Of a DNA stretch of 64,000 bases, positions 48,621-58,971 are shown piece after piece. The first letter of the stretch is position 1. Each line of letters starts with the position of its first letter. The stretch spans positions 657,341-721,340 of the forward strand of contig NW_005179249.1 of NCBI RefSeq assembly GCF_000350225.1, given 5' to 3'. Position numbers and translations under genes: made by a program. The DNA comes from Chondrus crispus. Taxonomy: Eukaryota > Rhodophyta > Florideophyceae > Gigartinales > Gigartinaceae. The notes beneath the pieces were generated by a model. The model saw only the letters and a list, made by a program, of their open reading frames with translations. It was not told where the DNA came from and made no database searches.

Positions 48621-49445
48621 ACATTGCAACTCTTTGAAAACAGACCTTCGCACGTCTGCTTCTTGCTCTTTGACAGGAGAGGGTTCAAACACAGACACAG
48701 CCGAACCAGCGCTATCGATGTTGGTCATCACAATGTTGGTCGCCACACAGGGAGAAAAAGTCTCTGTCTTGTACTGGCGTGCGTCACAGAGCAGCAGAGG
48801 AGCAGTGTGGGAGCTACAGGCGGGGCGGAGCTCCGAAGTAAGGGCACAGGCAAATCGGTGAGACGTGTGTGCTATGTGCTCTGCAGGCGCCGATAGGGCG
48901 CAGAAAGCGTGTTTGAGACTAGGTCGCGGGAATCCAGGGAGCGGAGGGTGACGGGGGAGGGGCGGGTGACATACGGGGAACACGGGAGGGGCGGGTGACG
49001 GACGGGGGACACGGGAGGGGCGAGGGACGGACAGGGTATACGGGATGGGTTCAGGGAAGGAGCGGGTGACGGATGGGAACACGGGATGGGGTCAGAGGAG
49101 GAGGGCTGGGCGGACGGGGAATACCGGATGGGCTCAGGGGAGGGCTGGGACGGAGGGGGAACAGGAGATGGGCTGGGGACGGACAGGGAACACGGGAGCA
49201 GTTGAGGACGGACGAGGAACAGGGGAGGGGTTTTGAGGCGTCCCTGAGCGGTGTCATGGTGAGGGCTTGCGTGAGGCTTGTCAGGATTTGGGTGAGGTCA
49301 TTGAATATTTGGGTGAAGTTGGTGAAGATTTGAGTCATGCCGGTGAGGTGGCCGGTGACTTTCACGCACAGACGGCGATTCACCGAGTTCACTTAATTTT
49401 CACCCAAATTCCAGCGTGATGGAATTCCCTCACGAAGCTGGCACG
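48621..49445 (-). repeat. Right terminal inverted repeat (825 bp)
   Basis: Mirror of the left TIR with almost the same length. The ORF start encoded at the inner end of the left TIR is duplicated here on the minus strand (ATG region near 48728), where it reads into non-conserved DNA. Confidence 0.9.
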
Positions 49446-49917
49446 GGGATAAGTTGGGACGTATTTGCAGGGCTTTAAACAACTTTTGTTCGTTTTGTCA
49501 CACAGTTCTCATGCCAATCATACCCCTTTGGCGACAAGTCCATATTTTGTGAGAGCAAAACTTTACTGCCCAGACCGTTTACTATTCCGACACAGTGATT
49601 TCCATGCTGTAGTGCAAACGGGACCAATCGCTTCTGTTGATTCTTTATCGGTGCGACAGAACGGCGGGCGCCCTGGAAACCAGCCTGTAGTCGAAATGCA
49701 GTGTGAATTTCCATTGGAATCGCGATACACATCATCATTTAGTGGCTCCAACAAACTGGCAATCAAGTTGTTGCCCGCCGAAACAAAAAAGGGCGGAAAC
49801 TATCATTCAGAGGCAGAGGCTATCACTCAAGCTGAAACATACTTCCCGGGCCCTGCAGCAGTCGCTGACACAAGGAACTCTTCGTGGCGGGTAGACCGGT
49901 ATTCGAAGAGTTTCGTT
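49446..49917. other. No gene recognised right of the TIR transposon
   Basis: About 470 bp; a plus frame at 49465-49923 (152 residues) has ordinary composition but no family match. Confidence 0.35.
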
Positions 49918-50510
49918 TTATGACCCATTTTCCATCGAATTTGTTTCATCCAAATTCCAACGTAAATCACCGCTTGCAACCATTCCGTAGTTATCCACAT
50001 ATATGCGTTTGAGGTCGTTAGCGTAGGTCTTTACATGCTCGCACTGCTCCTCATTGATCTTCTCATTTCCCCTACTCCGAAAAGTGCGTAACGTACTATC
50101 TCTATTTCGTGCTCGCAACGACCTTATTAATCCCCTGTCGGAACTCCATTTTAAACACTCTTATCCGTTCGTCCGCAGCAACTTGCCCATAATGCTCGTT
50201 GTCTCATGAACGGCCCTAGGAAAACATCTCAACGCAAACCTCACTCCCTTAGCCTTGATCAATTACTCCTCTTCCGTTGTCAAAGCCAGCTTCACACCGG
50301 TGAGATTACGGCTCGAATCAAGCAGCTTCTGGAGCAAACTCTTGTCTGGCTTTGACATTGCCTTTTCCAGGGGAAAGATTGTGCCAATTGAAAGTTTGCA
50401 GACAGGCCATATCTCGCAGTCTTTCCCTTCTCGCAGCATTTCAGCCGCCAAATTGCGGTCATTACGACTTTTTTCTTCTCTTTTGCTGCGATGTTTGACA
50501 TCTCCAAGCT
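49918..50510 (-). pseudogene. pogo/Tigger-like (DDE_1) transposase remnant
   Basis: On the minus strand, from about 50500 downward, a psq-like helix region (AAEMLREGKDCEIWPV, ending in LALTTEEE) is followed by HTH_Tnp-like sequence, then RNRDSTLRTFRSRGNEKI and HVKTYANDLKRIYVDNYG, and finally LRWNLDETNSMENGS. The WNLDET block is the first catalytic Asp of the pogo/DDE_1 family, whose usual form is IWNMDE. At least two stops interrupt the upstream part, and nothing of the catalytic domain beyond the first Asp is left. This is an old 3'-truncated remnant. Confidence 0.5.
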
Positions 50511-53321
50511 GCTTTCAGATGGATTCTGTCTTCACGGCTCACGACAGTATGAATCTCGAGACTGCTGAAATGATAAAGGGACTATTCCCAGCTCTCGCAG
50601 AAAGCTTAGTCCTAAAATCAGATCCAAACTGGACACCTGAGAACATGGACCAGTTCTCAGGCCGGTCGGTTGCAGTATGGAGAATTTTCGCGAGGGCTGA
50701 ACTGAGACAGGGAGGTATTTGAGGGTGATTGCACCTTTTTTATTAGGCGCGGTGACAACTTTACAGGGCGTCTGGACAGTACAAATAGCGCAAAGCTATA
50801 CACATTGTGCACAGAGACCTTTCGAAACTACGTTTCAAAATCATTTTATTGAAAACCCCCGGATGGGGAAAGATAGTCAGCCCAAGACGGCAATAACTTT
50901 TGGGGTGCTGCTGCTTGTTAGCTACCCAACACATCATCCACCAGAGCCGCAGTGAGCTCGAGATGAATTGCCTTAACTTGTATGTCATCTGATACGTATT
51001 TCATCCCATGAACAGAATAATAACATCTCCTGACTCTACAGATTGATGGAAAACATCTTATTCGTCCTCGTGTATATCAAACATCGCACTCCACCGGCCT
51101 GACCCATCCCCGTTGTATGTTTGCCATCTCGTTTTGACTATCCTGTTCTGTATTATGGCAGAAGCTCGAACAATGAATTGTATACTTGAAACCTTCCACA
51201 ACTCACTTGCTGAATAAAGAATTTTATATCTCCAAATAGCACACATTTCTACACATATTCGAACTCCCTCCTGTATTGTAGAGAAGTGTTTCCGGTTGTC
51301 GGTTATTTGCTTCGTAGACGATTTTACAAAATCACCCATCCTGGATATATCCCGACAGCCAGGTAATAGTACCAATAAAAATATTGCCCTGCCACTACAA
51401 ATGGTGGTTGGCTTGACGGGTGATATACTTACAGAACTTGATGGCATGGTTGTAGCATCGCTAGCGTGTGAAGGTCATTCAATCCCCCTGGTAGTCCGAA
51501 TTGGAAGGACCTGTCCGCAAATCCAAAGAACGCACCACTTCCATCTCAACGCAACTTTCTGCCCTTGCTGAAAGTGATATCTTGTAAGGCTTTGGGTCAA
51601 TTTTCCCAACACCACCCCGCGAAGGCCAAGCACCCAATACAGCCCGGGAAACTAACTGCTGCCATATGCGTTTCAATGCGCGCAGTATCCTCGTTAGTGG
51701 GCCACGAGAGAATAATTGTCAAAGAATTCATCAACACGTTTCAGTATCCCTGTACCCATAAAGAGCCTGTCGTTTCGGATAGATCGAGTATTCATTACGG
51801 ATGTCTGAAGGTAGGCCGTTGGATATTTGTCGCAATGCGCAAATCACCATAAGCAGCGGGGTAATGCCTAGCCTTCCAGTAGCACCAGAATAAAGTCCTT
51901 GTACCATATACTCTGACGAAGCAACGAGGGCAGTGCATATTTTGGAAAGCAGAGCTCGAAACATACTAAATCTCCGTTCAAACGGCCTATCAAGATCCTA
52001 TTGTCCACACTGACATGTACCTGGACGTGGAACATACACCGTCCAAAAGTACTTCAGCTTGTAGTGTAGATGTGCGCCAGCATAACTGCGGTGGATTTTT
52101 GTGGCCTTACCCAGCATTCATCCACTGTGTACTGCGTGCCTACTTAGCAGCGCAAATTACACCTACCGCATCCGACATGCACCAGCAACCACTTCATTCT
52201 CGTCAATGCAGGCGTATTCCAAAGACTTTCCTGGGAACGCATTTCGGGGAGTGTAGAATCTGACGGGTGGCCTTCTCGAACCGGGCATTTTGAGATGCGG
52301 CGATGCCAGCTTCTGAAGTTTCGGGGGATGTTCGGGACGTAGTAGCGGCTGGTCGAAACCCAGCATGGACTGGTTGAGGCGCAGAGGTGATGGATAGGGG
52401 CACGACAGCGGCTGGGAGAGAGGCAGCGATGGCAGTTACGAACAAATCGCTTCCGTGCCTCTCTTCCAAGCGATGAAGTAGGTGTCAGTCATGAAGTGGA
52501 TACCGATCTGTTCTGGGGGAAGGGAATCCTGTTCTACACGTCGCTGACACGAAAACATGGTTTCGAAATGTCTGTTTACCAAGGATCTTTAGTGAAAACA
52601 TATGGAACGCTTTCATTGAAGCTTGGATCACAGCTAGCGTCGTATACCTCATTCGTATTCGCGCAGATCAAGGCTCGGTGGTTACTTCTAAGTTGTTGCA
52701 TTACATGAGCGATGTGTATGTGATGGAGCCACCACATTCCGGTGACCAAAGTCAAGACTCTCAAGGGATCGGTGAGCGATGCCATGTCCCCTTGCGTCGC
52801 ACATTTGGGAAGATACGACCACAGTACCAAAGAATTGATACAGAAGGTACACTGCGATTAGCAGACGACCACAATACCAAAGAATCGATACAGAAGGTAC
52901 ACTGCGATTAGCAGTGAAAGCTGGAAATGGTACCCTGGGGCTGCGTAGACATCTGCCTACAAAGTTGGTACTTAGAATGGTCCCAGCCTTCGATGTCGTT
53001 ACCCTCAAACTTCTTCATCGTCGCGGTCGTATGGCCGCTCTCGATCCAGCGCGTTAGACGATTGCCGCGGAGATACGCATATAGAAAGCTCTCTGATCTA
53101 AATTTCCTCCTGCATCGCGCTATAAAATCAGTCTCAGTGACGATGTATTGGTATATAGAGAAGTAGGAATGGCTTAGAGAGGTCCGCATCAAGTGAAGAA
53201 GATCACGAGGAAAGAAATGTTTGTGAATTGGAACGGAGAGGAGAAGAAATACAATTCATCACAAGCCATTTAAGCACACGTTGCAGAGGGCGATAGTGAA
53301 TTACCGTGTCTACTGTTAGGA
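50511..53321. other. 2.8 kb without recognisable genes
   Basis: Only short frames on both strands, none with a known motif. It includes a 50-bp tandem duplication (52816-52915). Probably old intergenic or decayed transposon DNA. Confidence 0.4.
52816..52915. repeat. 50-bp direct tandem duplication
   Basis: Two copies starting at 52816 and 52866 (CGACCACA-x-TACCAAAGAAT start) differ at very few positions. Confidence 0.9.
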
Positions 53322-53640
53322 ATGGAAAAGTTCCCCACCAGCCCTTCACAGGGCATTTTGATCCCTGAATTCATTCTTGTTGCTGATCTCGGAGCACGCT
53401 CCACTATATTCGATGAAGCTAAGGACGAGGAACGCGCTGGCCTCATTGAACGCGGCGTCTACAACGTCTTTCCAAAGGAGGAGACACCGGCGAATCCTAA
53501 AATTCTCCGACGGCGTTTCGTGCTCGCTATGAAGAATGTCAACACTGATCAGGAACTTTTAAAATGCCGCTTCATGGTCTAACGGCACCCTGATACGGAG
53601 ACACCTTCAAGCGGAGGATGGTGTCTGCGCAGCTCGCAGA
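53322..53640 (+). mobile_element. Ty1/Copia reverse transcriptase fragment (fossil)
   Basis: A short plus-strand piece with the opening block of a Copia reverse transcriptase: FDEAKDEERAGLIERGVY, then PKILRRRFVLAMK and LLKCRFMV. Only this start is present; the rest of the element is absent. It is an old, truncated fossil. Confidence 0.65.
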
Positions 53641-54849
53641 GATCCCGTATTCGCGGTGCTGAAGATCACAACCATTCAACGCAACCAGTCACGGGCCCGG
53701 GTAGCCGGGGTGGAGCGGGATCGGCAGTGCAGACGCGCAAGCGAGAGCGGGTCGACGCCTCGAAGCCCCGGAGCGGCACTAGGTGACGTACCTGTGATGA
53801 CGGGCGAAGGCGGATCTGGGCTCACTGGCTTGTCGCGCGCGTCCGCTAGCTCAGAGCGGTCGAAAGAGGGCCTCGAACTCCGTGATGGTGACTGTACGTA
53901 CTGCTCCCTCTTACAGCAAGCCATCGTTGGCGAGTACATGCACTGCACTACACCTCGCACGCGGAAACAGTCTCTTTGCTGATATATCCCTTCCCTGTTC
54001 CCATTATGTGTTTTGGCCTCTGCAGCACGAGGAGGCGAACTCAGAGAAGAGGAAGAGGGTTATGGAGAGTGTTTTTGGATGCGTTATAAATGTCAAGTGG
54101 GAAAATGCGGACTTTGACACTGTCAGGTGGTTTATTGTTCTGGTTTCCCGCGGAAAATGAGTTATTTTATGATGGTTGAAAATGGATTGAAAATTTGCGA
54201 ATGGTATTCCAAATCAGTGTTTTTGGAACGCGATGGGCAAAAATCCACTCACAATGTAAACAGATTTTATCATACCGTATTTCAGTCGGACTTGTCCTGT
54301 GGACAGCGCTTCAAGAGCAAACTTTCATTGAAAATGAAATTTAAACATGGATGGAGATGCTCTTCAGGGTACTGTTGTGAGAATCGGTCTGACAGTATAG
54401 CAGTATTTAATGGGAGCAACCGGCATTCAAGTGAATCAAACATTTTCAGTTGCCCTCAGTAAGAACAAAGAGGAATGTACGCGAAACAAACATACGAAAA
54501 AGGACGCCTACCCCTCTAGCAGACAGAGAAGCGGCAGAAAAGAGCGTTAAACGTACTTAAGAACTACACGCGAACGGTTGGCAATCGTGCAATGAATATG
54601 TGCAGACGTTGGCCGCAAAAACCGTTTAGCGAAGGAAAGCGAGCAGTGCAACGTGTGGCAATGAAGGCATATCGCAATTCATGTATGCCAATGATGAGAT
54701 GCGGTAAACGAGGAGTCACAGCAGCGTAGTACATAATGCGGCATAGAACATGAGAAGAAAGATCGGAGTCACTAAGCTCAGCGTTTATGCTGATCATCTT
54801 ATTCACTCCAACCCATTTATCTTCCGCCAGGTGCCTGATCAGACTCTCA
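53641..54849. other. No recognisable genes
   Basis: About 1.2 kb. Frames at 53656-53982 and 54127-54462 lack known motifs; the first is GC-rich like the LTR element DNA, so it may be further retroelement debris. Confidence 0.35.
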
Positions 54850-55545
54850 CTTTTGCCACAATACGTAGCACTGTCCTGCAGTACGGCCACGTATAACGTG
54901 ACCGTATGCAGGGCAACGCCGGTTCGAGCGCGTGTGTTTCGGGAGACCACCCGATGATGACCGGCACCGGGAGACGGGCGCAGCGTGTGCAGTAAATGGG
55001 TAGACTAAGATTGTCAGCAATAAAGAGAAAGAAAAGAAACAAATGAAAGGGGAAAAGGGAGCGACGATACAGTAGCTAGCGTAGGCGTATTCGGGACGCA
55101 GGGCGGTGCAGTAGGTCTCGCGCGGGGGTGGCGACGTGCGGCGGAAGGAAGTTGGGAGTATAGGGGGTAGATAGCTCGGTCGGTGTGGACGTACCAGTAC
55201 CGAGGCGAGGCTACTCACTAGATTTCAGAAACAAAGGTACAAGACCCGAGGCTTCGTGCCTCTTTACTTCTAGTATCGGTTGGACTATCTAGTCCCCGTC
55301 ACCGTGATGGCGAAAGCTAAATCATACTATTAATTAGAACAACTAGAATGGAACGGGTGTAGCCCCGATGGGACCAGGTAGGGCCCCAGTGGCCCGACGG
55401 ATGGGGAGAGGTGACAAGTGTCCACCGGTAAGGTCCGACGGGTAGACCGGTAAGTCCGCGTGTACCCTTGGCACCCGTGGCGGCGGAGCGCGCGATTTTG
55501 GCGGTGTAGGGACAGCTGTCCCTCTATAGTGTACAGTGCACTACA
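54850..55545 (-). mobile_element. Probable LTR of a Gypsy-like element (fossil)
   Basis: On the minus strand a purine-rich CAGTGGGGTGG directly precedes TGTAGTGCACTGTACAC near 55543, as at the junction of polypurine tract and 3' LTR. The following ~690 bp is GC-rich, non-coding and similar in style to the leader DNA at 17.8-18.5 kb and to the window's right end. The left border is uncertain. No internal coding region adjoins it. Confidence 0.35.
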
Positions 55546-55734
55546 ACCACCCCACTGTTACGATCCTTGAGCTTGGAGCATCTCCATCTAGGCGTGTGAC
55601 AAATTAGTAAAAGGGCAAGGTAATTGCACAGTTGTTCAAGCTTTTTTGGCTGGTCTTTATTTCAAAATTTGCTCATTTGCTGAAAATATGACATTTTATT
55701 CCATCGGTTAAAAGACATGCAGGCCCAGGGCTCA

Positions 55735-56930
55735 AATTATGGAGGGGATCTGGTTTCAAGAAATGGCGGAAGATCAACTGGAGAGCATCACAGAGACACT
55801 TCTTGGAATCGAAGGTCAGGAGGAGGAAGAAGCGAGGCGCTGGGGTGGGTCGGTCCCGGAAAAGTCTCCAAACGTGAATCGCAATCGAGAAGAAGCAGCT
55901 CACAGGCTACATCTGGACTACTTTTAGGAATGCCCGGTGTACTCTTCTGAGCACTTTCCAGACGTTTTCGCGTCTCTATTGCAGTATTCACCCGACTTGT
56001 TAAACGTATTGAAACTCACGACCCATACTTCACGCAGCGAGAGGACTGCACAGGTAGAAAAAGTTTCGAGTCTGTTAAAAAGGCTACGGCAGACCTTCGC
56101 TTATTACCGTACGGCTGCTGCGCAGACTCGACTGACGAGTGCATCCGCATGGGCGAATCTGCAGCGTTGGAGTGCCCAGCAAAATTCTGCAGTGCTGTGA
56201 ATGAATGCTTTGGAGACGACTACTTGTGCAGCTCTACAGATAATGACATGCTAAAGATGCTTGCTCGGTCCACCGTCCACGGTTTCCCATGTACGATAGG
56301 TAGTATTGACTATTGTAAGTGGACCTCGAAAATTTGCCCAACTGCATAAAATGGTCAGTTCCAAAGGAAAGAAGGAGTATCGGCCATAACTCTGGAGCCT
56401 ATAGCGGACGGTAGGCTTTAGATTCAGCATTATTTCTTCGGGATGCCTGGATGTGGAAACGATATTAACGTACTGGATGCTTCTCCATTGCGCATTAGGA
56501 TTGCTAGTAGAGCGTATCCTCCTCCAATAGAGTACACATTGCAGGTGAAAAGCGCAGCATCCCACCCTGGCTTGCGGATGGCATATATCCAAAATGGCCA
56601 TACGTTCTACAGACAGTCTCTCATCCTGTCACTTAAAAGGAAAAGCTCTTGGCGAGCTGTCAATGGGCAAGGAGGAAAGACGTGAAAAGGGCGTTTTGTG
56701 TTTGGCAAGCGAAGTGGCACATCATTGTCCATCCAAGGCGGTTATGGACAACGGGAGCTATGACGGAGGTTACGAGATTCTGCGTTGTTCTTAATAACAT
56801 GTCTCTGGAGGATCGAGATGGACTGTCTACAATGTTTCAGGAGACGCAAAAACGATGGGCAAAGTGGAAACGTATTACTCGGATATAGTGTCACACCGAT
56901 GTGGGCGCTTCATTTCGACGAAAGATTTTT
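55735..56930 (+). pseudogene. PIF/Harbinger (HARBI1-like) transposase pseudogene
   Basis: A plus-strand Harbinger-type DDE transposase in several frames. In order: AAHRLHLDYF and CPVYSSEHFPDVF (the usual DYF...PVY-x3-FRRRF block), a KKATADLRLLPYG region near 56080-56110, MGESAALECPAKFCSAV, then GFPCTIGSIDYCKWTSK with the first catalytic Asp (usual form GFPGxLGSIDCMHW). Next are QHYFFGMPGCGNDINVLDAS with the second Asp, and VERAF/QARF-equivalent positions near 56690 (KRAFCVWQAKWHIIVHP), then LNNMSLEDRDG. At least four frame changes or stops break it. No terminal repeats were found. It is an ordinary dead DNA transposon copy. Confidence 0.8.
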
Positions 56931-58282
56931 AATTCCGCCCCAGGGTCTGTGGGTACCATCTGCGCTGTGCTAAAACTTATATGTAACGAGTCGGAGTACT
57001 TTCGTACTCGCTCGCTTGCTATGAATTATCTTTGGAGCGTATATGGCAGCTCTTTCCTTGGGAGCGCTCAAGTTTGGATCTGTGTTGCGCATCTACTGTG
57101 TATACGATAAGTATAAATTGACCGGTGCAATTGGCGGTAAAAATCGGGGAGGTACACGTCGTGGAAAGGGAGAAAGGTTGGTGTATTGTTCAACTTGGTG
57201 TCGATGGGCCTAGCTACAAGAGACATAAAGGAACACCGTATCCATCTATGGCAGCGCATACAACTCCGCAAATGGCCACCCCGTATTCGACATCGTCCTC
57301 ACGCACGGCAATGAGCTGGTCCAAGTTGAACCCCTTGACTACCTGCTCCGTTTTTATCTATATCTCGAGCCTTTCCATCCTCTCCTTTGTGTCTTCCATC
57401 TCTCTCTTCAACTCTACGGGTGTCTCGCTAATATTGAACCTTCTGTTTCACTTGCTGCCGACGGGGACGTCCGCGCACTCTCTCAGGGGGGGTCGCCTCC
57501 CTCCCCGGGGTGCCACCGGCGCAGCATTTGTAGCGCCTCGCCGTTGCTACCGACCTGACCGACACCTTTTCACAAAGGGCGGCAGGCGCAGGCCCTAGAA
57601 GAGAAGACAGCGAGCGCACCTCTGACGACGCCGTGCATCGGCTTTATGCCTTGCAGCACGCGACGTCTACGCGCACCCAGCCAGTGGTAAGCACGAGCAC
57701 TTGTCGGCCTGCAGCCGCGGCTCGTGCGGCTACGGCAGCGCCGCACAGCTGCAGAGGTGTCTGCGACAACCAGTGCGACAAGCTGATGGGACAGCAGCAG
57801 CACGACTGGCAGCAGCGTCGACGCAGGCAGGAACACGGCGTAGTGCCCATGCAGACGCGTGAGCGCAGCGTGAACGGAGAGCGGCTGCATCGTGGGCGGG
57901 GCGTGCGTGTGGCGGGGCGCGCGCATAAACGTAGCGGGGCGGCATCGCGCTTAAGGGCAAGCGAGGGGAGAGAAGAGGCGGCGGAAGAGGAGGAGGGTAA
58001 CGTATGCACCGAAGAAGTGCCCTGCTGTGGGAGGGAGCAAGACTCGTGCTGCGCTCACATGCGTCCGCCAGGAATTCCTCTGACACGTGCGAGCGGAAGA
58101 CAGGCCCGTTGCGGCGCCGCACGGCATCGCTGCCGTGCAGCGACGGCCCAGTTAGACTGAGAAGCGCCAGGGGCACCGCTCGTAACCTGTCAGCTGCGGG
58201 CGGGCGCATGCCGCCACGGTCGCCAAATTCTTCTCTCCGGCCTTCTTGCGGGTCAAGCACTTTACTTTTCCCGTCCCATACC
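56931..58282. other. No recognisable genes; GC-rich from 57.43 kb
   Basis: About 1.35 kb. The DNA changes from AT-rich to strongly GC-rich around 57430 and back near 58280. Overlapping frames in all directions are typical of GC-rich non-coding DNA. A frame at about 57235-57560 reads protein-like for ~40 residues (GHPVFDIVLTHGNEL) but has no family match. Confidence 0.35.
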
Positions 58283-58331
58283 ATTGCCACACACTGGGTG
58301 GCTCTCTGGGAGCCACCCAGTGTGTGGTAAT
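58283..58331. repeat. Hairpin, 22-bp arms, 5-nt loop, one mismatch
   Basis: Arms 58283-58304 and 58310-58331. It directly abuts the next hairpin with no spacer. Confidence 0.9.
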
Positions 58332-58382
58332 GCCCAGTTTATATATCACAGGCCGAGTCTGCCTGTGATATATAAACTGGGC
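58332..58382. repeat. Hairpin, perfect 22-bp arms, 7-nt loop
   Basis: Arms 58332-58353 and 58361-58382, sequence unrelated to the preceding hairpin. Confidence 0.92.
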
Positions 58383-58696
58383 TGCATCCCGCAATTTTCC
58401 GTCGAGTCTCACTTTTAATAAGGTCAGTGCCATCGAACGAATACTGCGATGGTCATTTGTATATATAGATAAGGTCCTTTGTTGTACTTAATTTTTATAA
58501 AAATTCTCAAACCAAGGCCACGTCTTCCCGCTGCGCGTAACATCGACGACGAGGAAGCCTCCTTTCTACACAGTAGATCCGAAGACGAGTGCGTTTGTCC
58601 TTTGCACAGAGGAAGACCATCGACCGAGGTGCCCGTCCGCGCTCTTGAAGGGGCATATCAAAGGCGATGGCTTCATCTCTAGAGGGACATACCACA

Positions 58697-58746
58697 CCTT
58701 TCTCTCTTCGGAAATGCCCTGACCGGGCATTTCTGAGAGAGAAAGG
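58697..58746. repeat. Near-perfect hairpin with short loop
   Basis: CCTTTCTCTC...GAGAGAAAGG arms meeting at a GACC-like loop; one indel and one or two mismatches. Confidence 0.85.
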
Positions 58747-58911
58747 TAGCCCAGGGATGAGTGGAGGCGGGGCGCTGTTAAGGCTTTATGTTGGATGGAC
58801 AAGAGGCCCGAGGCTAGTTCCGCGAGATGTCACACAGTTCGGTGTGAAAGTGTGCATGTACAAATGCACCGGATCCCAAACTATTTCCACGACAAACACT
58901 TCGCAGATTCC

Positions 58912-58971
58912 AAATAACGGCCCAAAGGGCCGTTATTTCCAGAAGGCCCAAAGGCTTTGGGCCTTCTGGAA
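58912..58971. repeat. Two overlapping palindromes in tandem
   Basis: 12-bp arms at 58912-58923 and 58927-58938 (3-nt loop), then 17-bp arms at 58937-58953 and 58955-58971 around a single central base. Sequences differ from the other hairpins. Confidence 0.92.

Larger units (their letters stand above)
43743..49445 (+). mobile_element. 5.7-kb DNA transposon with ~825-bp TIRs, piggyBac-like plus PD-(D/E)XK nuclease
   Basis: A complete-length element bounded by long inverted repeats (43743-44568 and 48621-49445). Four coding blocks lie on the plus strand: an acidic ORF starting inside the left TIR (44461), a transposase N-terminal/first catalytic part (45402-46575), a SAP-like plus YqaJ-like nuclease part (46565-47746), and a GGVD/cysteine-finger part (47821-48435). 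Several stops and frame changes break them, so the copy is inactive as read. TTAA stands at 43792 and 49393, between the main TIR and 49-nt outer arms. The GGVD block, terminal cysteine finger and TTAA point to the piggyBac superfamily; the nuclease domain is not part of known piggyBac proteins as I know them. Confidence 0.8.

Noticed and set aside
57235-57560. Protein-like stretch including GHPVFDIVLTHGNEL
   Set aside because: Two frames look equally open, there is no start codon in context and no family match; too short to call.
58283-58382. Hairpins as intrinsic transcription terminators
   Set aside because: No following T-run and the DNA is nuclear eukaryotic.
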